Below, in pieces: positions 16,703-25,862 of a stretch of 33,631 nt of DNA (position 1 is its first letter; each line of letters opens with the position of its first letter). Source of the DNA: a virus. A program made the position numbers and the translations under genes. Below the pieces are notes generated by a model. That model saw only the letters and a program-made list of their open reading frames with translations. It searched no databases and had not been told where the DNA came from. The stretch spans positions 1-33,631 of the IMG/VR virus record IMGVR_UViG_3300046817_000694; one strand, 5' to 3'.

Positions 16703-17142
16703 GGCTGCTGAAGCACATTGTTCCGATTGTCACCATCTCGGTGGTGACGATCTTCTTGATCTTGCTGTTCGACCGCCGCCAAGCCGTCGAGACGCTCACG
16801 ATACGGTTCGTCTCCGCCCCGGTAGTCGCTGGTAAGCCCGTCATGGTGCAATGGACGGTGATTGAGCGCCGGCACGGCTGCGCCGGCAAGGTTTATCCAA
16901 TCTGGATTGATAGCAGCGGGACCGTTTTCGATGCGAAGGTGGACATTGTTCCGTTCCGAGACGTCAAGGGCGACGATCCCCAGACATTCCGCCGCCCCCG
17001 CATAGTTCCGATCGGCTTGATGCCGGGAGACGCCACCTTCGCGCCATGGGCCGAGCGATGGTGCAACCCGGTGCAGGAGTGGCTGTGGCCGATGCGGGAC
17101 GAACTCCCGAAGGTAAAATTCACGGTATCGGCGCCGCCCTAG
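16699..17142 (+). CDS. Membrane-anchored periplasmic-type protein, unknown
   Basis: The GTG at 16699 overlaps the preceding stop; an ATG at 16678 would add 7 residues. The product (about 147 residues) has one N-terminal membrane helix (IVPIVTISVVTIFLILLF). A soluble beta-rich domain follows with VETLTIRFVSAPVVAGKPV, MVQWTVIERRHGCAGKVYP and the aromatic EWLWPMRDELPKVKF near the C-terminus. Two Cys residues (in HGCAG and RWCNP) could form a disulphide if the domain is periplasmic. The domain looks like a small Ig-like fold. It is the last of the coupled membrane genes. The role is unknown. Confidence 0.52.
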   Translation: MRLLKHIVPIVTISVVTIFLILLFDRRQAVETLTIRFVSAPVVAGKPVMVQWTVIERRHGCAGKVYPIWIDSSGTVFDAKVDIVPFRDVKGDDPQTFRRPRIVPIGLMPGDATFAPWAERWCNPVQEWLWPMRDELPKVKFTVSAPP

Positions 17143-17311
17143 CCACACACTCGACTGTCACCACCATCCGCATTTGCGCCATGCGCAGCCTCACCGTGTC
17201 GGCTTCCGTTAGGCAGGCATCTTCGGTCGAATGGCTCCATGAGCCGGTTCCGATGTGGACCGGACCGGAGGCGGAAGCCTGCAATACGAGGACAACCCAG
17301 ATCAGCTTTAT
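17120..17311 (-). pseudogene. Reverse-strand small secreted-protein ORF lacking a normal start codon
   Basis: Reading leftward from 17311 gives ATA-AAG-CTG, then the hydrophobic IWVVLVLQASASG. A small domain with PVHIGTGSWSHSTEDACLTE and VVTVECVARAAPIP follows, with stop at 17120. If the ATA were an ATG this would be a clean signal peptide followed by a short Cys-containing domain. Such small exported proteins are frequent in rhizobial phages. Third-base GC is high in this frame, as in real genes here. No ATG, GTG or TTG precedes the signal, and no good ribosome site is visible. It is therefore marked as a start-lost or non-canonical-start gene. It overlaps the end of the + strand gene. Confidence 0.38.
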
Positions 17312-17383
17312 GGTCTTGGCCCGCGATTGTTTGTGGACTTGATCTGTAGTAAGTTTGCGCTTCGTTCACCAGCGAGGGGACGC

Positions 17384-17644
17384 ATGCGGACTGTATTGAT
17401 TGCTGTTGCGGCCGTCTGTCTTCTGGCAAGCGCTGCCGCGTGGGCACAGGTGGGGATACCTAACGGATGCGCTCCGGGGATTCCCAATACCGTCCAAAGC
17501 GTTCTGGAATTGTTAGGTATTCCGGGATGTGGTGTTGGGGTGCCTGCTGGCGGGTCATCTTCTGGCCCGCCTCCCGTGGGATGTGTCGGAACGGGATACG
17601 ATTTCACCAAATCCTGCAACAGCCAATACATAGTGGTGCTCTGA
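17384..17644 (+). CDS. Small secreted Gly/Pro-rich protein
   Basis: The ATG at 17384 has AGGGGA 5-10 nt upstream. The 86-residue product opens with a classic signal peptide (RTVLIAVAAVCLLASAAAWA, cleavage before Gln). The mature part of about 65 residues is rich in Gly, Pro and Val. It has four Cys residues (NGCAPGIP, GIPGCGVGV, VGCVG and KSCNS), which could give two disulphides in the periplasm. It ends QYIVVL. No family is recognised. It is the first of five consecutive secreted products. Confidence 0.62.
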   Translation: MRTVLIAVAAVCLLASAAAWAQVGIPNGCAPGIPNTVQSVLELLGIPGCGVGVPAGGSSSGPPPVGCVGTGYDFTKSCNSQYIVVL

Positions 17645-17645
17645 T

Positions 17646-17888
17646 ATGAGATATTTATTCGCTTTCCTGATGTTGGTTCCGACCATTGCATTTGCACAGA
17701 CACCTGCGCCGCCCACTCGCACCTATACACTCACAATGACTGCGGATGAGGTCAACACCGTTTTGAATAAAATCGGCGAGATGCCGTGGAAAGACATCAA
17801 TCCGGTGCTCCAAAAATTGATCGGGCAGATAAACGCCCAGAACGGCCCTTCCACATCTCCTACGCCACCTACCGCTCCAAAGGAGTGA
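17646..17888 (+). CDS. Small secreted protein, unknown
   Basis: This 80-residue protein begins 1 nt after the previous stop. Its signal peptide (RYLFAFLMLVPTIAFA) is followed by Gln at the cleavage site. The mature protein has a beta strand RTYTLTMTADEV and an amphipathic helix (VNTVLNKIGEMPWKDINPVLQKLIGQINAQ). It ends in a Pro/Thr/Ser-rich tail. The strand-helix layout resembles small phage proteins with 'TADEVNTVLNKIGEMP' phrases found near lysis or tail genes in rhizobial phages; their function is unknown. It is tightly coupled to both neighbours. Confidence 0.6.
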   Translation: MRYLFAFLMLVPTIAFAQTPAPPTRTYTLTMTADEVNTVLNKIGEMPWKDINPVLQKLIGQINAQNGPSTSPTPPTAPKE

Positions 17889-17893
17889 TTCAG

Positions 17894-19561
17894 ATGTCAG
17901 CCCGCCGCATTCTCCTTGGGACGACCGCCTTGGTGTTGTTCGCATCCAGTGCGCTGGCTGCGGACAATGCGACGCTGATCACGCCTTGCGCTGCTGGCTG
18001 CGTCACTGTCAGGTCTATTGACACGACAGGGTCGGGCGGTCCCATGGTGCCTGTTGTAGCATTGGGTTCCACGACGGGAGCCACAATCGCCACAATCGCC
18101 GGCACGCCAAACACGACTAGCGTATTGTCTGTTCAGGGAACGACTGGTGGGACAACGCTTCCGGTGACGGCTGCGCAGGCGACCGCCGGCAATCTCAACG
18201 CAACTGTGGTAGGAACCGGCACCTTCGCCGTGCAGGCAACCGGCACAGTGACCGCCAACGCCGGAACCAACCTCAACACATCGCTGCTGGCCCTCGAAGC
18301 CGGCGGCAACCTCGCAGCCATCAAGCCCGGAACTGATCGGTTGATTTCGTCGGCTACGAACATCGTGGCGGGCTCTGCGCTAGCTACGACCTCGTTCATC
18401 ATCGGAACGCGCTACCTTTCAGCTCCGCCCACGTTTTCAAATGGCCAAGAAGGTGCCTTCCAGATTGACGCCAACGGGCGGATGCTGGTCACCGCCAATG
18501 CTACGCTCGGCGCCGAGACAACCAAAGTCATCGGCACTGTCCGCAATCTCGGAAACGTAGGCGGCGTGCTCGACGCTGTGGTGGGGGCCACCTATCCGGC
18601 AAATGCGCTGGCGGTTGGCGTGCTCAATGGCTCAAATATCGGACGCCTGGTCGGCGACGAGACGAGCGGTTTATGGGTGAACATCAAGGCTGGCGCCGGC
18701 AGCGGCGGAACAGCTATCGCCGATAGAGCAGGATGGACGGTTAGCAGCACCAACTTTACCCTAACAGGTGGCGAGTTTACATCTGGCGGCGCCACCACTT
18801 GTCCGACTGCTTCAGCTTGCACCGTGGCAATGACGGCCACGCGCGGACTGTTCCAAGACATGAACACCTGGGCCGAGACCAGCCTTGGTGTTCCCACCGC
18901 GTATGGCGTCGCGCCGACGACAGGCAACTACATCGGCGTCAATGCCTTTGTGACGAACGCAACGGCGGCAATTGGCAATAACGCCGACGGTGTTACGGTC
19001 ACGACGGGTGGCAACAGCCCGACAATATCTTACCTTGAAGGATTCAATGGAACGACTTGGGATCGTTTGCAGGTAGATGCCAGCAAGTTTTTGAAAGTAA
19101 ATGTCTCGGCGGGACTTGCTGTCCCGGCATGGGGCCATGTGGCGGTCGCCGCCGCTCCTCCGACTGGAGCAACTTATATTGGTGTCCTGGGTTCTGGTGC
19201 AACAGGCGGACACGTTGCTGCGCCGATTGGGTGTGATAGTCATATATTTAAGCACATCACATCGGCAACTGATACATTAGCAGTTCAGGGGGTTGCATCG
19301 CAGTCTGTTTATGTGTGCGCATGGCGCGCCCGTGCTGCCGGTGTAGCCACATGGTTCCTTGAGAATACTGCATCTGCCAATGCCAACTGTTCATCGGCCA
19401 ATACCCAGATAACAGGAGTTGCAACGGAAGCGGCAAACACTGGTGAAATCTTCGCTCCTCCGTTTTGGACAGGTCTGAAAAACACCGCTGGAAACGGCCT
19501 TTGCATCAACAGCACCGGAACGGGTGGTGTCGATGTTGATATTTGGTACGCGCAATTCTGA
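17894..19561 (+). CDS. Secreted beta-repeat phage protein (fibre-like)
   Basis: The ATG at 17894 follows AAAGGAG. The 555-residue product starts with a signal peptide (RRILLGTTALVLFASSALA before Ala). Residues 30-160 are Thr/Ala/Gly-rich fibre-type repeats (TTLPVTAAQATAGNLNATV, GTVTANAGTNLNTSLLALE). The middle is beta-rich. The C-terminal domain from about residue 410 has VAVAAAPPTGATYIGVL, then CDSHIFKHI, SQSVYVCAWRARAAG and GLCINSTGTGG. That Cys-rich pattern is common in phage proteins of rhizobia and relatives with unknown function. It is probably surface-active or virion-associated; enzyme motifs are not seen. Confidence 0.65.
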   Translation: MSARRILLGTTALVLFASSALAADNATLITPCAAGCVTVRSIDTTGSGGPMVPVVALGSTTGATIATIAGTPNTTSVLSVQGTTGGTTLPVTAAQATAGNLNATVVGTGTFAVQATGTVTANAGTNLNTSLLALEAGGNLAAIKPGTDRLISSATNIVAGSALATTSFIIGTRYLSAPPTFSNGQEGAFQIDANGRMLVTANATLGAETTKVIGTVRNLGNVGGVLDAVVGATYPANALAVGVLNGSNIGRLVGDETSGLWVNIKAGAGSGGTAIADRAGWTVSSTNFTLTGGEFTSGGATTCPTASACTVAMTATRGLFQDMNTWAETSLGVPTAYGVAPTTGNYIGVNAFVTNATAAIGNNADGVTVTTGGNSPTISYLEGFNGTTWDRLQVDASKFLKVNVSAGLAVPAWGHVAVAAAPPTGATYIGVLGSGATGGHVAAPIGCDSHIFKHITSATDTLAVQGVASQSVYVCAWRARAAGVATWFLENTASANANCSSANTQITGVATEAANTGEIFAPPFWTGLKNTAGNGLCINSTGTGGVDVDIWYAQF

Positions 19562-19571
19562 GGTATCGGAT

Positions 19572-20336
19572 ATGTTGAAATCCCTTACAGCAACAATTCT
19601 GCTGATTCTTGGCTGGCTGACGCCGGCGTTGGCGGCAGTTGGAGTTGATACGGCAAACTGCAAACCTAACCTTAATGACGATCACATCCCTGGAACAACA
19701 TCGCCGCAATCCACCGGAAATGTTTACACGGTAACCACCGGGTTCCCTGGGATGCTGGTCATGCTTATGCCCGACATTGGGACTCTCACTACGCCACCAA
19801 CCATAACCAGCGTGGTGTGGGATGCGGCCGGCGCCAACCAAGCTCTGACGCTTATTGGATCAATCATATCTGGCGGGGCCGTTGGCCAGGGTGTTTACCT
19901 TTATGGTGCCGTGGGGATTACCGCGGGCGCCACCAAAGCGATCACTGTGACCAGTTCGGCGAATGTGGCTAAACTATTTCTTAACATGTGCACGTTTAGT
20001 GGGGCCTTGAACGCGACCGTTGCGGCGACCTTCACCAACTTCACAACTGGGGTCGCCGTGACCACCGTCAACGTGACCAGCGCCACGGGGAACATTGTGG
20101 CTGGTGGGATTGCTACAGGAGCTGGCATTACCCCGATGACGGGAACAACAATTTTCCTGGATAACATAAATGGGACGAATATGAATGCCGCCGCAAATTA
20201 CGACAACGGCGCCGCTACCGTTACCATAGGGACGACCGTGGCGCCGACTACCGTTCTCGCTTATGTGAATGTCGTCGCATCAGGTGGCGCACCTACGCCC
20301 GCGCCGATGATGCAGTTGTTGGGAGTAGGGCGATGA
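19572..20336 (+). CDS. Secreted beta-rich protein, adhesin/Ig-like character
   Basis: This 254-residue protein has a signal peptide (LKSLTATILLILGWLTPALA, then Ala). The mature part consists of short beta strands rich in Thr, Val, Ala and Gly (NVYTVTTGFPGMLVMLM, TTPPTITSVVWDAAG, NQALTLIG, ITAGATKAITVTSSANV). It looks like a jelly-roll or Ig-like surface protein, a form often seen in phage proteins that display repeated domains. Two Cys residues are present in the mature part. The stop overlaps the start of the giant protein (ATGA), so the two are co-translated and may be partners. Confidence 0.6.
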   Translation: MLKSLTATILLILGWLTPALAAVGVDTANCKPNLNDDHIPGTTSPQSTGNVYTVTTGFPGMLVMLMPDIGTLTTPPTITSVVWDAAGANQALTLIGSIISGGAVGQGVYLYGAVGITAGATKAITVTSSANVAKLFLNMCTFSGALNATVAATFTNFTTGVAVTTVNVTSATGNIVAGGIATGAGITPMTGTTIFLDNINGTNMNAAANYDNGAATVTIGTTVAPTTVLAYVNVVASGGAPTPAPMMQLLGVGR

Positions 20337-23300
20337 TACGGGTTGTTCTGTCATTCATCCTCTTAATGATGGCAGCGCCGATTGGCGAGGCTCAGTGGGC
20401 TATCTTCCAGGCGAGCACCACAGCTAGCAGCGGTGGCGGCGGAACCGGCAATGGAGGCGGTCCTAACCTACGCGTAGCCGACATCTACGGCGTGCCCAAC
20501 TCAATATCGCCGTCCTCTTATTATGTCCCTGGGATTGCCTCCCAGGGTGTGACCACGGCGGATTTCTATAATTCGGATGGATGGTATTCTGCTCGGCCTT
20601 ATGACCTCACACTGTTCGGTCCGGTCGGGCAGGCTGCGGCAGCGCAGCATGGCCGATACTACTGGCCGATGACGCCGGATCATCCTAATAGCATCTTAAG
20701 CAGCTGGTCGGACGGAATGGACTTGAAGGGGGGGTTCGGGACAGACCCTCAGATGCCGCCCCGCGCCATCAACATGCAGGTGATGCCGCTTTCCGATGCA
20801 TCAATACCCCTGAGCAACAACAGCGTCACCAATCCATTTACCACCAACAATTCTACGATTTATCAAACTGGATTTCTTTACTACGATCCTGAAGATACTG
20901 GCAACACCATTCACTGGATGGGAGAGGGGGCGGATCAGGGTGCCACCGGTCCCGGCATCGTGTTCACGGGCACCACGACAAACACCTCGCCGATCGTGAC
21001 AGGAATCGCGGATACATCCAAAATCTCGGCTACCTATCCGGCAACGGCTGCAACCGGGATTCCGGCGAACACCACCGTTCTATCGGTAGACAGCGCAAGT
21101 CAAATCACGCTGAGCAACAATGCGACGGCTTCAGGGTCTAGAACAATCACAGCGCATACGTTTGGTGGTGTTGGGCACTACGCGACCACTCTCCGAACCA
21201 ATGATCTGCTCAATTGGACGTTATTTGGACCTTCCACGATGAATCCCGGATCGAACGACTTCACCAGCTTTCAACGTCCTACGCGCATATCGGCGGGCAA
21301 TTGGATATCGTACGCAGCGACCAACTATCGGGCGTTCAGCCGCCTCACGGGACCTCCCGGAGACAGCGGCTTGGATGCAAACGGATGGCGTTCGCTTGCT
21401 GGCGTGTCTACGTCAACGGACGGCCTCAACTTCGTGCGGCCAGAACCGGCTTCTTACATCGACACGCTCTACCATGTAGGAACGCGACGATTTAATGCCG
21501 GCGGTCAATGGGATCAGGTAATCATCTCTGGTCAGCAATGGCTGACTACGGCCGAAGATGCCAGAAACATCCTTATTACTGCGGCAAATCCGGCTGTGGT
21601 GTCAAAGACCGCACACGGACTTGTGGCCGGAAATCAGATCACGCTTGCGGCGGTGCCGTTTCCGGGTGGTGGACCTTATACCGCAGACCTCGTTAGCGGA
21701 TCGAGCTGCATCACCAACTTTGCCCCGGCAATCGGCAGCAGCGTGGAGGCAGGCAACAAGTTGTCCTCCAATCCCGTGTTTTACACGGCAGGTGGGGCCA
21801 TCATCGTGGGCATTCCACCAAACACAGTCGTCACATCTGTTGGAGTGTGTGGAGGGGCCAACAGCATCCAGATCAATAACAACGTCACCGTGAATGCGAC
21901 GGGAAGCCCAATCGTGTTCCTCATATTGCCTATCCCGCTCGTGGACGGACAAACGTATTTCGTCAAGACTGTTCTTGACCCTGACAGCTTTACAATTTCT
22001 GCCACCAATGGCGGGGCGGCAATAGACACGTCGATCGCCACTGTGAACCCCTGCATAGACAAGTCTACACCCGCGCTGTGCAATGTGCCCAACGGAGGCA
22101 TGTTTGTGACGCGCGTTGCGGTTGACAGCAACTTCAATATTCTCGCCTCGCCGGCGCCGGTTAGAGTGTCGGATGCCTATTTTGGCGTATGGCCCGGTCC
22201 GACCTACCTTCAAGCAGTCAATTCATATCTGGAGAGCGGGGTATTGACTTATTACGCCACCAGAGGCTTTTTTGTGTCGTCGCCTGCCTTTGGTCTTCCT
22301 TGGGGCGCCACATATTTGAACGGTGGTGCGCTTCAGCAGCAGTTGCTCGATATCTACAGCGAGTGCATAGACGTGGCGCTTTGCTATGCCTCCGCCCCAA
22401 TGGGCTTGACGGCGAGTGCAGCCGCGGGCGTCGTGACGCTGACTTGGAACGATACGCGACCGAACCAGAACTACCACCTTTATTATGGGTTCTCGCCGAG
22501 TTCCCAGCCGAACCTGATTGGTTCCATTACCGGGCTCACGACGACTTATACGCCCTATCTCCAAACGCCTGCGACCATGTATTTCAAGTTGGTGTCGCTG
22601 GACAATAGCAGCGTGGAGCAGGGCTCACGGGTGGTGTCGGCCTACGTCAGTTCCTCCACCGCGTTCGTCAACCAACACATTGCCCGGGCGCTAGACGATG
22701 GCGCCGATCCAGCGACGATTGATCGGAACAAACTCGATACCGTAGACGCTTGGATTACTTCCAATGGCTTGCATAATATGCTTGAGAATTGGGTAAGCGC
22801 CAGCTTTGGCGTCAAACAGGATACCAGTGGCATCGTGACAAAGGTGTACGATCTCGGTACGACGCGACATCCGGCCTACAACGATCTTTGGTTTTGCTCC
22901 GGTGCCTTTCCGTGCAATGGGGCATCGAACACCACATATCATCCGACCGGCTTGAACAACAATACACCAGCATGGACGAATAACGCCGCAAATGCCTTCG
23001 GCATAATCGGCGGCGTGATGGACGCCAGCAATCACAACGGCAGGATGAACCACATCCGGCGCAAGGTTGAGGTGTCTGTCTTTGCCTCCTACGCAAAGAC
23101 AGCGTCCGGCACTGATATCACTCTATTAGGGATAGGCGAATTCAGCGGAATGCACCTTCAACATTTGGCGGGAACGCCCGGGACGGCATCGTTTACGTTG
23201 TACGATGACAGCTTAACGCCGCAAACCGCAACGATTGCTGTTCCCACCTCGGCAACGACTCCGCACATCATCGGGGGGACGTTCGGCTGTGGCGCAACGC

Positions 23301-25861
23301 CGGCAGTAACGTGCCCTGCGGACACCAGCCCCGGGAGCCTAAATGTTTATATAGACGGTGTGCAGGGATCAACGCCGTCTCCGGCACTGCACTACAACGC
23401 CGGACTTTCGCTCTCAACAACACTCAAAGGTCAGCTTGGGGGAGTTGCCAACATCCAGTTTTATGTGAGTGGCGCCAAGGATTCAAAATTTAACTATGGA
23501 CTTCCATCTACTTATGTCATGGACGACAGCAGCGCGGGCTTTACAATGTCGGACCTGATCATCTTCTCCAAGGAATTGACGCCGACACAGGCGGCGTCAT
23601 TGACGACACTGCTGCAAGGCTTCGTCTCGCCGCCGACCGCGATTACAGCCGTGGCCGCTGGTGGCATCTCCATGGGCTCTCCGGCCGTCTATGACATCAC
23701 CGCAATGCCGTCAGGCGCTAGCGCTACCTGCAACACCGGCACACCGGCAAATGACAGTCCTGCATTTGCGAATTTTCAAACTCTGGCGTCGGCCTGGGAT
23801 GCGGCTAACCCCGGCGCTACGGGATCGATTGTGCTCAATATCCCGAATAGCACATGCTGGTTTTTGGGTTCGACGGGTATTGCGCCATTCAAGTGGGTCA
23901 TGAACCCAAGCGGATATGCGGGACAGGCTCGGGTGAGGGTAGTCGGCGCCGGAACTTCGTCTAAGCTGAGCGACGGCGGCACGGGCGGCGGGTTCTTTCC
24001 TGGCGGGGGCGGTCAGTTCGGAAATAACACCAGCCAAACGCGTGTGACAACGGTTAGCAAGGGGGCAACTGCATTGAATTTCACCGCCTGCCCTGGGGCG
24101 GGATGTGCGGCGGCTCTAGCGCTATTTGCCCCGGGCGCACCAGTCCTGATGACTGGGGTAGATTTGCAAGGCGAGGGTCAGCCGACCAATCCTGCATTCT
24201 GGGATTTTCTGACTGTCGCGACCGTGACCGCGACGGGCGTAACAGTCACCACACCGATCACTCACGATTACAAATCCACTTGGCCAAATTATTCCACGGG
24301 TAACGGTTTCCAACCCGATCAGGGCGGTCCTGGAACACTTTATGTTCTCGATCCGACATGGAATGTAAGTATCGAATTGAATAGACTGATCTTGGATCAA
24401 GGTGCTGGTGCCGGCGGGAGCGTGACAAATGGCAAAAGTGTAACGCTGAAGAACGTGGTTATCACGAGTGCCGCAACATCGTGTCAGGGGCCATCCGTCA
24501 ATGGGTTCCTTGCGTGGATCAACGTAACTGCCACCAACTGCACCGTAGAGGTAGACAAACTTATTGACACGTTCGTCTTACAAAATGTCACCGCGATAAC
24601 AAACGTTGATTGGCAATCCGCAAGCGCGAAACAGTTCATTGCGAGCGAGGTAACCGCCTCCTCGTTCTTGGGTGCTGGTGGGATCAATAACATTGTAGCC
24701 AATTCCTCGCCCGCTGAATTACATCTCGGATCGCACGGATACGGCGCGTCGTACGGACGAGACTATATCATCGGGAACAACATCCCGATCCTTATTGTGG
24801 GTAGCGCATCGCAAAGCATGATCAACCTGCGCGGTACTTGGTCGGGCGGCGTGCTCACAGTGCCGCCGAACTTCACTTTTAGCGCGGCGCAAAATAGCTC
24901 CGCAGCACCTTGTAGTGCCGCTCCTGGAAACATCTGCCTGACTGTAAGTTCGACTACGGGATGGTCTACCGGAATGGCGACAGACACCATCGTATTGAGT
25001 GGTTCCGCGTCATGTCAGGGCGATTGGATTTTGACTGTTGTCGATGCTACTCACGTCATCCTGAATGGCTCGACATTCGCCGCAACCTGCACCGGAGGCA
25101 GCGCCACGCTGCCGCTCAAATGGGCCGTTCCTGGGGCCAATCTCTATTGGGATGGCGCAAACGCCTCGCAGGGTCCGATGGCTCAGGTGCTCGACGTGGG
25201 AGCCTCGGGAGCGAATACAACGGTCACAACGTCTTTGGCTGGCGCCTTTCCTACCATGCCGCTCAATAGCGGTGTCGCTACCGTCAAGGTTCAATCGGTG
25301 CCTCAGGTATTTGCCGGCGGGAACTATGGCTCGGCTGCGGCCATCGATCTCAACCAGATGCCTGCGGGCGCTCCATACGGAAGTTACAGCAAGCTGATCG
25401 TGGCCGGTACAAATGGAAGCTATGCGTCAGTGCCGGCCGGTGGCTCGCCCACTGTCACGGGCAACCCCTCGACGCCCTATACGGTGCCGGTGTGGGGACA
25501 GATGGTGGGGATCAACATCACCGTAGGACCGGCATATACCGGGACAACCAACCCAATGAATTTTGGATTTGCCCAGTCCTACTTTACGCAAACGCTTGGT
25601 AGTGCGTCTGTTCCAGGAGCTTGGAATCCGACTGTCAATGCGAAGATCGCTAGCACGACGCCGCGGTTCCTGGGGCCGACCTCGACATCGGGAGCACAAA
25701 CCCTTGACGTGCTTTCGTCTCCACCTGGTGGCGCTAACTCTTGGCTGCTTACTAACCAAACGCAGCCTGTCTATACGTCAATCCCTGGTGACTTCTCCAC
25801 TACATCCACAACAGTTGAAATCGTCACCAACCAAGGCGTTGTCAACCCGGCGCAACAATAG
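20333..25861 (+). CDS. Giant mosaic secreted/tail protein (propeller, FN3, lectin-like, beta-helix)
   Basis: This 1842-residue protein begins with a signal peptide (VVLSFILLMMAAPIGEA, then Gln) and a Gly linker. Residues about 45-410 resemble a beta-propeller glycosidase of the GH43/GH32 kind (GHYATTLRTNDLLNWTLFGP). This is interrupted at about 208-275 by a phage Ig-like insert (GIPANTTVLSVDSASQITLS). A second insert at about 412-570 has the FCCH-like pattern KTAHGLVAGNQITL to DSFTISATNGG. Propeller-like text resumes (VLTYYATRGFF). About 688-772 is FN3-like, about 800-1130 lectin/LamG-like, and about 1150-1600 pectate-lyase-like beta-helix. Polysaccharide binding or cleavage at the host surface is the likely role. 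Its stop lies 1 nt from a convergent gene. Confidence 0.72.
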   Translation: MIRVVLSFILLMMAAPIGEAQWAIFQASTTASSGGGGTGNGGGPNLRVADIYGVPNSISPSSYYVPGIASQGVTTADFYNSDGWYSARPYDLTLFGPVGQAAAAQHGRYYWPMTPDHPNSILSSWSDGMDLKGGFGTDPQMPPRAINMQVMPLSDASIPLSNNSVTNPFTTNNSTIYQTGFLYYDPEDTGNTIHWMGEGADQGATGPGIVFTGTTTNTSPIVTGIADTSKISATYPATAATGIPANTTVLSVDSASQITLSNNATASGSRTITAHTFGGVGHYATTLRTNDLLNWTLFGPSTMNPGSNDFTSFQRPTRISAGNWISYAATNYRAFSRLTGPPGDSGLDANGWRSLAGVSTSTDGLNFVRPEPASYIDTLYHVGTRRFNAGGQWDQVIISGQQWLTTAEDARNILITAANPAVVSKTAHGLVAGNQITLAAVPFPGGGPYTADLVSGSSCITNFAPAIGSSVEAGNKLSSNPVFYTAGGAIIVGIPPNTVVTSVGVCGGANSIQINNNVTVNATGSPIVFLILPIPLVDGQTYFVKTVLDPDSFTISATNGGAAIDTSIATVNPCIDKSTPALCNVPNGGMFVTRVAVDSNFNILASPAPVRVSDAYFGVWPGPTYLQAVNSYLESGVLTYYATRGFFVSSPAFGLPWGATYLNGGALQQQLLDIYSECIDVALCYASAPMGLTASAAAGVVTLTWNDTRPNQNYHLYYGFSPSSQPNLIGSITGLTTTYTPYLQTPATMYFKLVSLDNSSVEQGSRVVSAYVSSSTAFVNQHIARALDDGADPATIDRNKLDTVDAWITSNGLHNMLENWVSASFGVKQDTSGIVTKVYDLGTTRHPAYNDLWFCSGAFPCNGASNTTYHPTGLNNNTPAWTNNAANAFGIIGGVMDASNHNGRMNHIRRKVEVSVFASYAKTASGTDITLLGIGEFSGMHLQHLAGTPGTASFTLYDDSLTPQTATIAVPTSATTPHIIGGTFGCGATPAVTCPADTSPGSLNVYIDGVQGSTPSPALHYNAGLSLSTTLKGQLGGVANIQFYVSGAKDSKFNYGLPSTYVMDDSSAGFTMSDLIIFSKELTPTQAASLTTLLQGFVSPPTAITAVAAGGISMGSPAVYDITAMPSGASATCNTGTPANDSPAFANFQTLASAWDAANPGATGSIVLNIPNSTCWFLGSTGIAPFKWVMNPSGYAGQARVRVVGAGTSSKLSDGGTGGGFFPGGGGQFGNNTSQTRVTTVSKGATALNFTACPGAGCAAALALFAPGAPVLMTGVDLQGEGQPTNPAFWDFLTVATVTATGVTVTTPITHDYKSTWPNYSTGNGFQPDQGGPGTLYVLDPTWNVSIELNRLILDQGAGAGGSVTNGKSVTLKNVVITSAATSCQGPSVNGFLAWINVTATNCTVEVDKLIDTFVLQNVTAITNVDWQSASAKQFIASEVTASSFLGAGGINNIVANSSPAELHLGSHGYGASYGRDYIIGNNIPILIVGSASQSMINLRGTWSGGVLTVPPNFTFSAAQNSSAAPCSAAPGNICLTVSSTTGWSTGMATDTIVLSGSASCQGDWILTVVDATHVILNGSTFAATCTGGSATLPLKWAVPGANLYWDGANASQGPMAQVLDVGASGANTTVTTSLAGAFPTMPLNSGVATVKVQSVPQVFAGGNYGSAAAIDLNQMPAGAPYGSYSKLIVAGTNGSYASVPAGGSPTVTGNPSTPYTVPVWGQMVGINITVGPAYTGTTNPMNFGFAQSYFTQTLGSASVPGAWNPTVNAKIASTTPRFLGPTSTSGAQTLDVLSSPPGGANSWLLTNQTQPVYTSIPGDFSTTSTTVEIVTNQGVVNPAQQ

Positions 25862-25862
25862 T

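Noticed and set aside
17181-17342. 53-codon + frame in the gap before the first small secreted gene
   Set aside because: There is no ribosome site, no hydrophobic or domain pattern, and the reverse strand frame in the same place looks more like coding sequence.
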